A DNA stretch of 64,000 bases from Niabella sp. (GCF_030150205.1 NZ_JASLGT010000005.1:144595-208594); one strand, 5' to 3'; numbered from the stretch's first letter, positions 27,085 through 37,100 are shown. The notes: generated by a model from the sequence alone, not told the origin. Numbers and translations: made by a program.

Positions 27085-27381
27085 TCCGTGCAGGAGCCGG
27101 CGGTGTATGCACCAGGTTGCATTTTATTTGTTATAATGCGTTTGGCTGACTGCAAGCTATAAGAACGGATAATCGCTTTCTTCAACCGTAATCCGCAGCG
27201 CATCGCAAATAAAACGGTCTCATTTATTTCAACTGCTCTTTAAAAAAAGTTATAGCCTTCAGTCCGCGTTTTCATACGCTTCAATACACCGTTTCAGCAC
27301 TTCGTCGCAATAGATTTGCCAAAAGCCGCGCAGGGAGTGAGTTTTGTGCCCTCAAACAAAAACAAACGGAAAACAAAAGAT

Positions 27382-28134
27382 ATGAACCCGCTGCTGAAGA
27401 GACCCCTGCAACGATTTTTAAAGGCAACGTTTTTGCAAAGCCTGCTCTTTTCCCTGCCCATTTATGTGGCACTTCGACTGGTGTTTTATGGGATGGATTT
27501 TAGCCCGCTGGAAGATGCCCGTATTTTATGTAACTATATTGGTACGGGCTGGTTATTGACGACCTTGCCGGCCCTGGCAGGCGTACCGGTGCTCCGGTGG
27601 ATGCGCCTGTGTATGAAAAGCCGCGTACAAGCAAGTCGCAGGGCCTGGATACAAACGGTTCTTGTTGCAGTGCTGCTGACCGGTTTTTTATACAGTTGTC
27701 AGGCGCAGTCCACCGGCATGCAACGACAGTCTGGCACGGGGCTCATAACCCGGTGGAAAGGGCTTACTGCCGCCCAAAGCCGCGTGATGATGAATAACGA
27801 AATATTGAGACATCATGATATTCCCCTGGGTGCATCTTTTGAGCTCATCAACACCGGGGTAAAAGGATTGGTGACAAAAGGGGGCAAGGTTTCCGTAGGT
27901 TGTGCATTGGCGATTGCCGATCTCAAGGGAAATATATTGATGGCTGAGAAAGATCTTTTTACCGGTGCGGATATTTTTGATGCCCGTAAGCTGGACTACC
28001 TGCGCTGCACTGTTAACACCGGCAAGCCTATGGATTGGGAGCGGGAGTATAAAGTGCAGGTGCGGTTTTGGGATAAATTCGGCAAAGGGATGCTCACCAA
28101 TACGCTGGTGATCCGGATCATTGATCTGCCGTGA
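27382..28134 (+). CDS. Hypothetical membrane protein
   Basis: A 250-aa protein with about three membrane helices in the first half (~18-38, 50-72, 93-110) and a soluble C-terminal domain of ~130 residues, strand-rich (GGKVSVGCALAIADLKGNILM ... LVIRIIDLP), probably outside the cytoplasm. No named family. The ATG at 27382 is preceded by an A-rich stretch; an upstream in-frame Met at 27316 adds 22 polar residues and is less likely. Confidence 0.7.
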   Translation: MNPLLKRPLQRFLKATFLQSLLFSLPIYVALRLVFYGMDFSPLEDARILCNYIGTGWLLTTLPALAGVPVLRWMRLCMKSRVQASRRAWIQTVLVAVLLTGFLYSCQAQSTGMQRQSGTGLITRWKGLTAAQSRVMMNNEILRHHDIPLGASFELINTGVKGLVTKGGKVSVGCALAIADLKGNILMAEKDLFTGADIFDARKLDYLRCTVNTGKPMDWEREYKVQVRFWDKFGKGMLTNTLVIRIIDLP

Positions 28135-28492
28135 GCAAAAGCAATACCTGATGATGTTATTATGCACATATCCTTTGTTCAACGTTGTAGATTTAAATAG
28201 GAACGGCGCTGGATGTCATCAACAGGAAGCTGGATTCAGATCTTTATTTTTTGCAATTCATTCATATTCGTCGCTGAACGGTTCTTTTTAGCCGTTTGTT
28301 TGTGTCAAGATTTATGATGAAGATGAACTATTTAACCTGACGCTCATGCGATAGAGCGAAGGGCCAAAAACGTTTTTCATTGCTGAATTGATTTGCGGCG
28401 GATCGCTTACGCATCAGGGCGCGTGTGCAAACAGGCATACAGTTTGTGCCATTTACAGGCGTAATGGCATTTTTTTATAAAATACATATATT
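28135..28492. other. 357-bp leader/intergenic region before copper-binding gene
   Basis: No ORF. The last ~60 bp carry a hairpin with a T-run and an overlapping alternative hairpin, described separately. Upstream sequence shows no clear promoter box. Confidence 0.5.
28447..28476 (+). terminator. Intrinsic terminator 17 nt before the copper-binding gene (possible attenuator)
   Basis: TGCCATT (28447-28453) pairs with AATGGCA (28463-28469) and is followed at once by seven T. A competing hairpin, GGCATA (28434-28439) with TGTGCC (28445-28450), shares bases with the 5' arm, so the two folds exclude each other as in attenuators. Confidence 0.6.
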
Positions 28493-28819
28493 ATGAAAAT
28501 AGCTGAAAATCATCTGGCGGAATTACTGAATCGTTGCGCCGCGGTGTGCGATCATTGCGCAGCCGCCTGCCTGCAGGAAGAAGCCGTGGAACACCTCGCC
28601 GATTGTATCCGGACAGATATAGCCTGTGCAACGGTTTGCCGTACCACGGCGCAATTGCTGGAATTGGGTATTGGAGAGCAGAATGCTTTATTGCTTTGTG
28701 CAGAAGTCTGTAAGATCTGTGCAGACGAATGCAGCAAGCATGATCATGATCACTGCCGGGCCTGTGCGGAGATTTGTAACGAATGCGCAGTAGAATGTGG
28801 CCAGTCTGCCGTGGCATAA
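28493..28819 (+). CDS. Cys-rich four-helix bundle copper-binding protein (Csp/DUF326-like)
   Basis: A 108-aa protein with 16 Cys placed mostly as CxxxC and CxxC along helices (C15, C19, C22, C26, C38, C45, C49, C69, C73, C76, C80, C88, C91, C95, C98, C102), plus His-rich KHDHDH. This is the signature of Csp-type copper-storage proteins, whose four-helix core binds many Cu(I) ions through Cys thiols. It has no signal peptide, so it is probably cytosolic (Csp3-like). The terminator-like hairpin just before its start suggests regulated readthrough. Confidence 0.92.
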   Translation: MKIAENHLAELLNRCAAVCDHCAAACLQEEAVEHLADCIRTDIACATVCRTTAQLLELGIGEQNALLLCAEVCKICADECSKHDHDHCRACAEICNECAVECGQSAVA

Positions 28820-28869
28820 AGCAGTGTTGATAATTTTCCCGATCTGTGTATCTTTCTGCTCAAAACATC

Positions 28870-29568
28870 ATGAAATTGAAAAACCGGATGATTTGGGCTA
28901 TAGTGATCGTTATGTTAATGAGTTGCTCCGAACCGGCAGGTGACAATGGGTATTCGCTTACCAAATCTGAACAGGCTATTTGTGATAGCTTGCATCTGGA
29001 CCCGTTTGTTATACAGGAATTGCGTGCGTATAGCCAGGTACCGGTAACACCTTTTCATTACTCCCGTGGTAAAATATATGCGGATAATAAAATGACCGAG
29101 GTGGACCCTATCCGTTTTCCGGGAATTGTTTTTAGTGAAACGGAAGACAATGCTTATGAGCTGATTTATAAATTGAAAGATAGTTTGCGAAACCGGGGAT
29201 ACACCATCTTCAAGGTAGAACTAATGGGAGAAGCGGATAACTGGAAACACCGTGTAGGCATTGTTAAGGAAACGAATCCGTACAGCATCCTGAAAAAGAT
29301 GGAAACGGAGGGCATTAACTATGATATAACCAACGATCGTCTGTTAACCATTATAAAGGACCTGGATAAAAAATACCAGCTGGAACTGATCGGTGCCTCC
29401 GGCGATTACTGCGAGTTCATCATTCACCGTCCGCCGGCAGACTGGAATCAACTGGCAAAGGAAATATATGCAATTTGTCCGGATACTGTAGAGCAAGGCG
29501 TAGGTTCCGTAGAGGCGCTCGCCAGGGAGTTGAAGCAAAACCGGCGCTTATACTTCTGGTGGGACTAG
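28870..29568 (+). CDS. Lipoprotein with DUF4253-like C-terminus
   Basis: A 232-aa predicted lipoprotein (lipobox VMLMSC). The C-terminal part (CEFIIHRPPADW ... AKEIYAICPDTVEQGVGSVEALARELK, ending LYFWWD) closely follows the DUF4253 pattern with its ICPD and terminal WWD. The preceding region (~75-150) is also consistent with this domain's N-terminal half. Function unknown. The Met at 28870 is chosen because it starts the signal peptide; Met at 28846 adds 8 residues. A long hairpin covers the final codons and the stop. Confidence 0.75.
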   Translation: MKLKNRMIWAIVIVMLMSCSEPAGDNGYSLTKSEQAICDSLHLDPFVIQELRAYSQVPVTPFHYSRGKIYADNKMTEVDPIRFPGIVFSETEDNAYELIYKLKDSLRNRGYTIFKVELMGEADNWKHRVGIVKETNPYSILKKMETEGINYDITNDRLLTIIKDLDKKYQLELIGASGDYCEFIIHRPPADWNQLAKEIYAICPDTVEQGVGSVEALARELKQNRRLYFWWD

Positions 29569-29581
29569 AAGTATAAAGCGC
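29544..29581 (+). terminator. Hairpin overlapping the DUF4253 gene's stop codon
   Basis: GCGCTTATACTTCT (29544-29557) pairs with AGAAGTATAAAGCGC (29567-29581) with a single bulge and a 9-nt loop that includes most of the stop codon. A second perfect palindrome, CCATGAAATTTCATGG, follows at 29583-29598. No T-run follows, so it may act in RNA stability rather than as a classical terminator. Confidence 0.5.
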
Positions 29582-29722
29582 ACCATGAAATTTCATGGCG
29601 CGCGGGCCTTATCTCTTTCGCACCTGTGCTGGTTCATGGTATTCAGCATGGGCAAATAAATGCTGTTTGTTAAAACGGATGTTGCATGTCATTGTTTTTT
29701 TAACGAGTATTGCAGTTCAGGA

Positions 29723-30259
29723 ATGCATATGATACCTCAGCAAAACAACATTGAACTGCGTACCGCCACTGCTGCGGATGCGGGTGCCATTTGGCAGCTA
29801 TTGCAACAGGCGATTGAAAAAAGGAAACAGGAAGGCAGTGCCCAATGGCAGGATGGTTATCCAAACCCGGACGTAGTAGCAAAAGATATCGAAAAAGGAT
29901 ATGGATATGTTTGTACCAACGAGGCCGGCGACGTTATAGGTTATACGGCGCTCATCTTTGACGGGGAACCGGCCTATGAAGCGCTGGAAGGACAATGGCT
30001 GACCAACCGTCCTTATGCAGTTATACACCGGCTGGCTACGGTTACCGGCCCAAAGGCGATCAAAGGGTTAGGAACCCGGATTATGATGGCCGTGGAAACC
30101 GTTTGCCGGAAGCAGGGTATTTTCAGTATTAAGGCCGATACTAATTTTGACAATACGGGCATGTTGCGGGTATTTGAGAAACTGGGATATACTTATTGCG
30201 GGGAAGTGTATTTCCGGGGTGCCGCCCGGAAGGCCTTTGAAAAAAAACTGGATGCTTAA
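29723..30259 (+). CDS. GNAT-family N-acetyltransferase
   Basis: A 178-aa acetyltransferase with the usual N-terminal IELRTATAADAGAIWQLL, the central sheet (GDVIGYTALIFDGE), the acetyl-CoA region (HRLATVTGPKAIKGLGTRIM) and the C-terminal FEKLGYTYCGEVYF. Transfers acetyl groups to an amine; substrate unknown. Start ATG at 29723 (or 29729, two codons later); earlier in-frame codons are unlike the family. Confidence 0.88.
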   Translation: MHMIPQQNNIELRTATAADAGAIWQLLQQAIEKRKQEGSAQWQDGYPNPDVVAKDIEKGYGYVCTNEAGDVIGYTALIFDGEPAYEALEGQWLTNRPYAVIHRLATVTGPKAIKGLGTRIMMAVETVCRKQGIFSIKADTNFDNTGMLRVFEKLGYTYCGEVYFRGAARKAFEKKLDA

Positions 30260-30348
30260 AGCCAGCAGCGTTTAAATGTAATAGCTATTGGTTTGGTTTA
30301 TTGTGGGCGCTGCACGCTGTAGCTCGGTTTGCGTTTAAATAAACAAGG

Positions 30349-30996
30349 ATGCAACAACAAAAAGATCTTTCTGAGGGTGAGCGTGCCCGCCTGTTGCCGG
30401 TAGCAGGGATATTGCTTTTTGTATGCTGTTATATCATTGCTGCTGTTTTATATCCGGGTGGGTCCCAGGCCGATAAAAATGCGCAAGGGTTTAGCTGGCT
30501 GCATAATTACTGGTGTAACCTGTTAAACGACCGGGGTATTAATGGTCAGCCCAATGCCGGCAAATGGTGGGGCCGGATGGGGATGACGATCCTGGGGGCA
30601 TCGCTTTGTGCTTTTTGGTGGATATTTTTTCGATATGCTGGTTTTTCAAAACGGGTTCGTTTTATCATTACCGGTTGCGGCGTAGCTGCCATGATCCTTA
30701 CCTTGTTCCTGTTTACTACCCGGCACGATCTGTTGGTAACCCTATCCAGCTTGCTTGGCTTTATTGCAATGGTGACAACCTTTGCCGGATTGTACCGGTT
30801 AAAGTGGAAACAATTGTTTTGGCTGGGGATTATAAATGTTTTTTTAGTAGCGGTCAATAACGTCTTCTATTACACGCCCTCCCTGATTTACCTGCTTCCC
30901 CTGGTTCAAAAAATTACGTTTTTATTATTCCTGGTTTGGGTATGTGCCATCTGTTTCAGAATACCGTCTGTAACAATAAAGTTTAATCGCGACTGA
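30349..30996 (+). CDS. Six-helix membrane protein (DUF998-like)
   Basis: A 215-aa protein with six predicted membrane helices and loops bearing HNYWCNLLNDRG between helices 1 and 2, a pattern resembling DUF998 membrane proteins. Assignment to that family is tentative and function is unknown. Starts ~90 bp after the GNAT gene on the same strand. Confidence 0.7.
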   Translation: MQQQKDLSEGERARLLPVAGILLFVCCYIIAAVLYPGGSQADKNAQGFSWLHNYWCNLLNDRGINGQPNAGKWWGRMGMTILGASLCAFWWIFFRYAGFSKRVRFIITGCGVAAMILTLFLFTTRHDLLVTLSSLLGFIAMVTTFAGLYRLKWKQLFWLGIINVFLVAVNNVFYYTPSLIYLLPLVQKITFLLFLVWVCAICFRIPSVTIKFNRD

Positions 30997-31126
30997 AATA
31001 CTGAACGTACACATTGATGGGTGTGCCCGCTTCGTAATTGCACCGGCGGCTTTTTATGTTTTTCTGCTTATACTGGCTTATATTTATGATAGAATAATTG
31101 CCGCTGGTCGCTGTTCGAGACCACTG

Positions 31127-31147
31127 TTCGAGACTTCGAGTCTCGAA
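31127..31147. repeat. REP-like palindrome upstream of encapsulin gene
   Basis: TTCGAGACT and AGTCTCGAA (9 bp each, 3-nt loop) form a perfect hairpin 40 bp before the shell gene's ATG; another TTCGAGAC copy lies at 31114-31121. Shares the CGAGACTT/AGTCTCG core with the palindrome after the cargo gene at 34028-34060. Confidence 0.7.
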
Positions 31148-31187
31148 ACAACAATACATTTTTACAAAACGACTAAAACATAAGAAT

Positions 31188-32108
31188 ATGGCAGAAGCAA
31201 AACATCAACAAACCGCATTGGGCGATGTAGCTGCACGGCAGCTCGCCATTGCCACCCGTACCGTTCCGCAGATGGTCACTATTTCGCCCCGCTGGTTAAC
31301 GCAGTTGATGAGCTGGGTGCCGGTAGAGTCGGGCGTATACCGATTGAATAAAGTAAAGAATGCAACACAGATCGAAGTGGATTGTTCGGCCCGGGATGAA
31401 CGGATATTGCCGCAAACCTTTGTCGATTATATTGAAAATCCGCGTGAATACAACCTGGCGGCCGTGCAAACCATCGTGGATGTTCATACCCGCGTATCGG
31501 ATCTGTACAGCAAGCCGTATAACCAGATATCGGAACAGTTACGGCTGGCCATAGAAACCATCAAGGAACGGCAGGAAAGCGAACTAATCAACAATGCCGG
31601 TTACGGGCTCTTACACAGTGTAGCAGAGGGACAGCGGATAAAGACCCGCACAGGCGCTCCCACTCCAGATGACCTGGACGAGCTGATCGCTAAGGTATGG
31701 AAGGAGCCCGGTTTCTTTTTACTGCATCCGCGGGCGATTGCTGCCTTTGGCCGGGAATGTACCCGAAGGGGCGTGCCTCCACCGACCATATCGCTTTTTG
31801 GCTCCCAGTTTTTAACCTGGAGAGGTATTCCATTGATCCCTTCGGATAAGCTGCCGATCGTCAATGGAAAAACCAGGATCATCCTGCTGCGTACCGGTGA
31901 AAGCCGTCAGGGAGTGGTAGGCCTGTTTCAGCCGGGTTTGCAGGGAGAGCAAACACCCGGACTGTCTGTACGGTTCATGGGCATTAACGACCGGGCCATT
32001 GCATCTTATTTGGTTTCATTGTATTGTTCATTGGCGGTGCTGGTAGATGATGCCATTGCCGTACTGGACGATGTGGAAATTGATAAATACCATGAGTATA
32101 AATATTGA
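31188..32108 (+). CDS. Family 2A encapsulin nanocompartment shell protein
   Basis: A 306-aa HK97-fold shell protein. The N-terminal arm (~1-25) and segments RQLAIATRTVPQMVTISPRWL, VDYIENPREYNLAAVQTIVD and HPRAIAAFGRECTRRGVPP match the SrpI-type (family 2A) encapsulins, which self-assemble into a T=1 icosahedral compartment around a cysteine desulfurase. The cargo gene follows and overlaps by 17 bp, the arrangement known for this family. Start chosen at the ATG at 31188 (MAEAKHQQTALGD); an upstream in-frame Met is inside the palindromic leader. Length is normal. Confidence 0.95.
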   Translation: MAEAKHQQTALGDVAARQLAIATRTVPQMVTISPRWLTQLMSWVPVESGVYRLNKVKNATQIEVDCSARDERILPQTFVDYIENPREYNLAAVQTIVDVHTRVSDLYSKPYNQISEQLRLAIETIKERQESELINNAGYGLLHSVAEGQRIKTRTGAPTPDDLDELIAKVWKEPGFFLLHPRAIAAFGRECTRRGVPPPTISLFGSQFLTWRGIPLIPSDKLPIVNGKTRIILLRTGESRQGVVGLFQPGLQGEQTPGLSVRFMGINDRAIASYLVSLYCSLAVLVDDAIAVLDDVEIDKYHEYKY

Positions 32109-34029
32109 TGAACAAACAGGGCTGCCGGATCTGACGCAATTGCAGGAACTGGCAAATACGTTTTTCAGGGCCTTGCCTGACCAGGCGCAACAATCGGCAT
32201 CGCTTCATCCAAAAGATCATCCGGATGCCATGGCCATGGCCGGAAAAATGGCGGGCAACGGAGGCCTGCCGGATCTGAGCACCACTAATCATGATCTGGT
32301 TGCCGGACAGTCGGGAACTGCCCTTCAGCAAACACCTCCGGTACCACAGCATCCTTTCAGCGGGTTGCAGACACCGCCGTCGGCAATGGGTCTGGGCGCA
32401 TCCTCTTCGGTGGTAAGCTATGCCCCGCTTATTGATTTGCCCATGACACAGGAAGATAAGGCTGCCACTCAACATACCAGTACCAATGGCGGAAGGATTC
32501 CGGCTTCCGTAGCAGGCAGCGGCGCATCGCCCTCCCACCTGGAGCAGGGGCAGCATTTTGATATTAAAGATCCTGAAACCGGTTTCCCCGATTCCAATAT
32601 TTCCGGAGCTTCGAAACCGGCACCGGCTGCCGCCACATTGCCGTTGGAAGCAGAGCAGCCCTACTGGGCGGATATAAACGCGCTGCTAAAACAGATCACT
32701 ACACCATCATTTGTACCACAATTACCAGGATTTGATACAGCGGTCCCTTCGTATTATTTTGGGAGCCAGCCGCAGGTGAACAGTACCGCGCTCAAACAAC
32801 AGGCGGGTATACCTGCTTTTAATGCCCATCTGTTTAAAAAGGATTTTCCTATTTTGAATGAGCGGGTGAACGGAAAACAGCTGGTGTGGTTCGACAATGC
32901 CGCTACCACGCAAAAACCAAAAGCGGTCATGGACCGCATCTCCTGGTTTTATGAGCACGAAAATTCCAATATTCACCGGGCTGCACACGAGCTGGCTGCC
33001 CGTGCCACGGATGCCTACGAAGCCGCAAGGGAAAAAGTACGGGCATTTTTAGGCGCCCGTTCAGCAAACGAGATCATTTTTGTACGCGGTGCTACCGAAG
33101 CGATCAACCTGGTGGCACAAAGCTGGGGTGAGCAATACCTGCAAAGCGGCGATGAAATAGTGGTGAGCTACCTGGAGCACCACGCCAATATTGTACCCTG
33201 GAAACGGCTGGCGGATAAAAAGGGGCTGAAGCTGCGGGTGATTCCGGTAGACGATGACGGACAGATCCTGTTAGACGAATACGCCAAACTGCTCAACGCG
33301 AACACAAAACTGGTGGCTTTTACTCAGGTATCCAATGCTTTGGGAACGGTAACGCCGGCGCAGCAAATGGTAGCCATGGCGCATGCGGTTGGTGCCAAAG
33401 TGCTGGTAGATGGCGCGCAATCCGTATCGCATATGACCGTAAATATGCAAACATTAAATGCTGACTGGTTTGTATTCTCCGGACACAAAGTATTTGGGCC
33501 AACCGGCATTGGAGTAGTATATGGAAAAGAAGGCCTGCTGAACGCCACCCAGCCCTGGCAGGGAGGGGGCAATATGATACAGGATGTAACCTTTGAGGAG
33601 ATCCGGTATCACAATGCTCCCGGCCGTTTTGAAGCCGGAACCGGAAATATTGCAGATGCCGTTGGACTAGGAGCGGCGTTGGATTATATAACCCGGATCG
33701 GGATGGAGAACATCGGGCAGTACGAACATTTTCTGCTGGAATATGCCACGGGGCTGATCAAACAGATCCCCGGGGTACGGCGTATCGGAACGGCGGCACA
33801 CAAAGCAAGCGTACTTTCTTTTACCATGGATGGGTACAGCAATGATGAAGTAGGAAAAGCGTTAAATGACGAAGGCATTGCGGTAAGAACGGGCCACCAC
33901 TGTGCACAGCCCATCCTGCGTCGCATGGGCGTGGAAACCACGGTACGCCCCTCCCTGGCCTTTTATAACACCTGTGAAGATGTGGACCGGTTTATAGAGG
34001 TGCTTTGGAAGTTGAGGAAGAAAAAATAG
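32092..34029 (+). CDS. Family 2A encapsulin cargo: cysteine desulfurase with N-terminal targeting domain
   Basis: A 645-aa protein. Residues ~1-240 are low-complexity, Pro/Ser/Ala/Gln-rich and likely disordered, with short conserved motifs (LPDLTQLQELANTFFRAL, GLPDLS, DPETGFPD, PYWADINALLKQ) of the type that dock to the shell interior. Residues ~243-645 are a complete SufS-type (group II) cysteine desulfurase: PLP Lys466 in SGHKVFGPTG and catalytic Cys604 in RTGHHCAQP. It releases sulfur from L-cysteine as a persulfide; in studied family 2A systems elemental sulfur accumulates inside the shell. The ATG at 32092 lies 17 bp inside the shell gene, suggesting coupled translation. No separate SufE gene is adjacent. 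Confidence 0.95.
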   Translation: MSINIDEQTGLPDLTQLQELANTFFRALPDQAQQSASLHPKDHPDAMAMAGKMAGNGGLPDLSTTNHDLVAGQSGTALQQTPPVPQHPFSGLQTPPSAMGLGASSSVVSYAPLIDLPMTQEDKAATQHTSTNGGRIPASVAGSGASPSHLEQGQHFDIKDPETGFPDSNISGASKPAPAAATLPLEAEQPYWADINALLKQITTPSFVPQLPGFDTAVPSYYFGSQPQVNSTALKQQAGIPAFNAHLFKKDFPILNERVNGKQLVWFDNAATTQKPKAVMDRISWFYEHENSNIHRAAHELAARATDAYEAAREKVRAFLGARSANEIIFVRGATEAINLVAQSWGEQYLQSGDEIVVSYLEHHANIVPWKRLADKKGLKLRVIPVDDDGQILLDEYAKLLNANTKLVAFTQVSNALGTVTPAQQMVAMAHAVGAKVLVDGAQSVSHMTVNMQTLNADWFVFSGHKVFGPTGIGVVYGKEGLLNATQPWQGGGNMIQDVTFEEIRYHNAPGRFEAGTGNIADAVGLGAALDYITRIGMENIGQYEHFLLEYATGLIKQIPGVRRIGTAAHKASVLSFTMDGYSNDEVGKALNDEGIAVRTGHHCAQPILRRMGVETTVRPSLAFYNTCEDVDRFIEVLWKLRKKK

Positions 34030-34060
34030 GCTGTGCGAGACTTGAAGTCTCGCACAGCCT
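34028..34060. terminator. Perfect 16-bp palindrome at the cargo gene's stop codon
   Basis: AGGCTGTGCGAGACTT (34028-34043) and AAGTCTCGCACAGCCT (34045-34060) flank one base. It begins inside the desulfurase stop codon (34027-34029). Its core matches the upstream palindrome at 31127-31147. No T-run follows, so it may be a REP-type element that also ends transcription before the ileS promoter. Confidence 0.65.
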
Positions 34061-34061
34061 A

Positions 34062-34087
34062 TTGCACAACGAAAATTCGTACCTTTG
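34062..34087 (+). promoter_or_regulatory. Promoter of ileS
   Basis: TTG (34062-34064) and TACCTTTG (34080-34087) with a 15-bp gap, slightly shorter than the usual ~19-21. The ATG at 34107 is 20 bp after the -7 box, leaving a short leader of about 13 nt. Confidence 0.5.
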
Positions 34088-34106
34088 CACTCATTTTTTA
34101 CCTACT

Positions 34107-37100
34107 ATGAGTGTGAAATACAGAGAATATTCGGGTTTGAACCTGCCTTCCATAGAGCAGGAGATATTGACGAAATGGAATGAACAGCAGGCATTTGAGA
34201 AAAGTGTATCCCTCCGGGACGGTGCTGAGTCATTCGTTTTTTATGAAGGCCCTCCCAGTGCCAACGGTATGCCGGGTATTCACCACGTTATTTCGCGCAC
34301 GCTCAAAGACCTGGTTTGCCGGTATAAGACCATGCAGGGATTCCAGGTAAAACGCAAAGGCGGCTGGGATACCCACGGGTTGCCTGTGGAACTGGGCGTT
34401 GAAAAAGAGCTGGGCATTACCAAAGAAGACATTGGAAAGAAAATCTCCGTAGAGGAATACAACCAGAAATGCCGCGAGGCCGTACTGCGGTTTAAGGACA
34501 AATGGGATGACCTTACCCGCAAAATGGGGTATTGGGTAGACCTGAACGCCCCCTATATTACCTTTAAGAACGAATATATTGAAACGCTTTGGTACCTGCT
34601 GAAGCAATTGTTTAACAAGGGATTGCTGTATAAAAGCGTCAGCATTCAGCCGTATTCACCTGCGGCGGGTACCGGGTTAAGCTCACACGAGCTGAACCAG
34701 CCGGGAACTTATAAGGATGTAAAAGATACCAGTGCTACGGTACTATTTAAGGCGGTACACAATGAAAAAAGTGCATTCCTGTTTAAGCTGACAGCTGACA
34801 GCCATCAGCCTTCAGACCTGTTTTTTATGGCCTGGACCACCACGCCCTGGACCCTGCCTTCCAACCTGGGGTTGACCGTAGGCGGCAATATCGACTATGC
34901 GCTGATACAGACGTTCAATCCTTATACGCATCTCCCTGTAAATGTGGTGATTGCCAAAGCGTTAATATCAAAATATTTTAAGCCTGAAGGCGAGAACGGT
35001 GATTTTGAAAACTATACCGCGGAAACCAAGCTGTTGCCCTGGAAGATCCTTGCAGAATTCAAGGGTAGCCAGCTGGATGGTCTGAAATACGAGCAATTAT
35101 TGCCATTTGAATCGAACTCCCCGGAAAAAATACAGGAAATCACGCCCGGTGCCACTCCTTTTAAAGTGATGGTAGGCGATTTTGTGACCACCGAAGATGG
35201 AACGGGTATCGTACATACCGCGCCGGCCTTTGGTGCGGATGACTATAAGGTAGGAAAGAAAAACAATATCGGTATCCTGACCCTGGTAGATCGCGAAGGG
35301 AAATTTATTGAAGGTACCGGCGAGTTCAGCGGACGCTATGTAAAAGATTATAAAGATGAGCAGGATTATGTGGATGTGAATGTAGACATCAGTGTAAAAC
35401 TAAAAAAAGAAAACCGCGCTTTTAAGGTAGAAAAATACGAGCACAATTACCCCCATTGCTGGCGTACCGATAAACCCATCCTGTATTACCCGCTGGATGC
35501 CTGGTTCATTAAAACCACGGCGCTGCGCGACCGGATGGTGGAGCTGAATAAAACCATCCACTGGAAACCCAAATCAACAGGGGAGGGCCGTTTTGGAAAC
35601 TGGCTGGAGAATATGGTAGACTGGAACCTGAGCCGCAGCCGTTTCTGGGGAACGCCATTACCCATCTGGTCAACAGAAGATGGCACTGAAATGAAATGCA
35701 TTGGCTCGGTAGAAGAGTTGAACGACGAGATCCGGAAGGCCAGTGAAGTGCTGGGGGGCGATGTGAACAAACATTACCTGCACGATGGTATCCTGGACCT
35801 GCACAAACCCTATGTAGATGAGGTAGTGCTGGTTAGTGAATCCGGCAAGCCCATGCGCCGGGAACCGGACCTGATCGATGTATGGTTCGATAGTGGTGCC
35901 ATGCCCTATGCCCAGTGGGGATTAAATTATGAAAAATTAAAGGCGGGAGATCCGCATCCGTTCAACCAGCCGTTTGATACCAATTTCCCTGCAGACTTTA
36001 TTTGCGAAGGGGTAGATCAAACCCGCGGATGGTTCTATACCCTGCATGCCATTGCATCCCTGTTATTTGACAGCGTGGCCTTTAAAACCGTGGTAAGCAA
36101 TGGATTGGTGCTGGATAAGAACGGTAACAAAATGAGCAAACGCCTGGGCAACGTAGTAGATCCTTTTGCCACCATTGAAACCTTTGGGGCAGATGCAACC
36201 CGCTGGTATTTAATTACAAACGCTTCCCCCTGGGATAATTTGAAATTTGATATCGATGGTATCAAAGAAGTACAGCGTAAATTCTTTGGTACCTTATATA
36301 ATACCTACCAGTTCTTTGCCCTGTATGCCAACGTAGATGGCTTTACCTATAATGAAGCCAAAATTCCGGTAGCAGAACGTCCGGAGATCGACCGCTGGAT
36401 CATCTCTTCACTGAATACGCTCGTAAAAGAAGTGACGGCCGCCATGGACGACTATGAACCTACCCAGGCTGGCCGTTTGATCGAAGATTTTGTAGACGAA
36501 CATTTAAGTAACTGGTATGTAAGGCTTTGTCGCCGCCGTTTTTGGAAAGGGGAGTATGAAGCAGATAAAATTGCCGCTTATCAGACCTTATTTGAATGCC
36601 TGGAAACCGTGGTACGCCTGATGGCACCCGTGGCACCCTTCTTCAGTGATGCGGTATTCCGTAACCTGAATGAGGTTGCTCAACGGTACAACGTACAATC
36701 GGTACACCATGCCCTGTTTCCAAAGGCGGACGAAACGCTGATGGACCAAAAGCTGGAAGAGCGGATGCAGCTGGCCCAGGATGTTTCCTCGCTAATCCTC
36801 TCCCTGCGTAAAAAAGTGAACATTAAAGTGCGTCAGCCGTTACATAAGGTATTGATCCCGGTTCTAAATCCGGCAATGAAAGAACAGCTGGAAAAAGTAG
36901 CAGAGCTGATCAAATCGGAGGTAAATATCAAGGATGTAGAATACCTGGTTGATACAGAAGGATTTATCAAAAAGAAGATCAAACCGAATTTTATAGCGCT
37001 GGGTAAGAAGCTGGGCGCTAAAATGAAAGCGGTTTCCGGCGCTCTTGCTGCTTTTACCCAGGAAGACATCAGCAGCCTGGAGCGGAATGGCCAGATAGAA

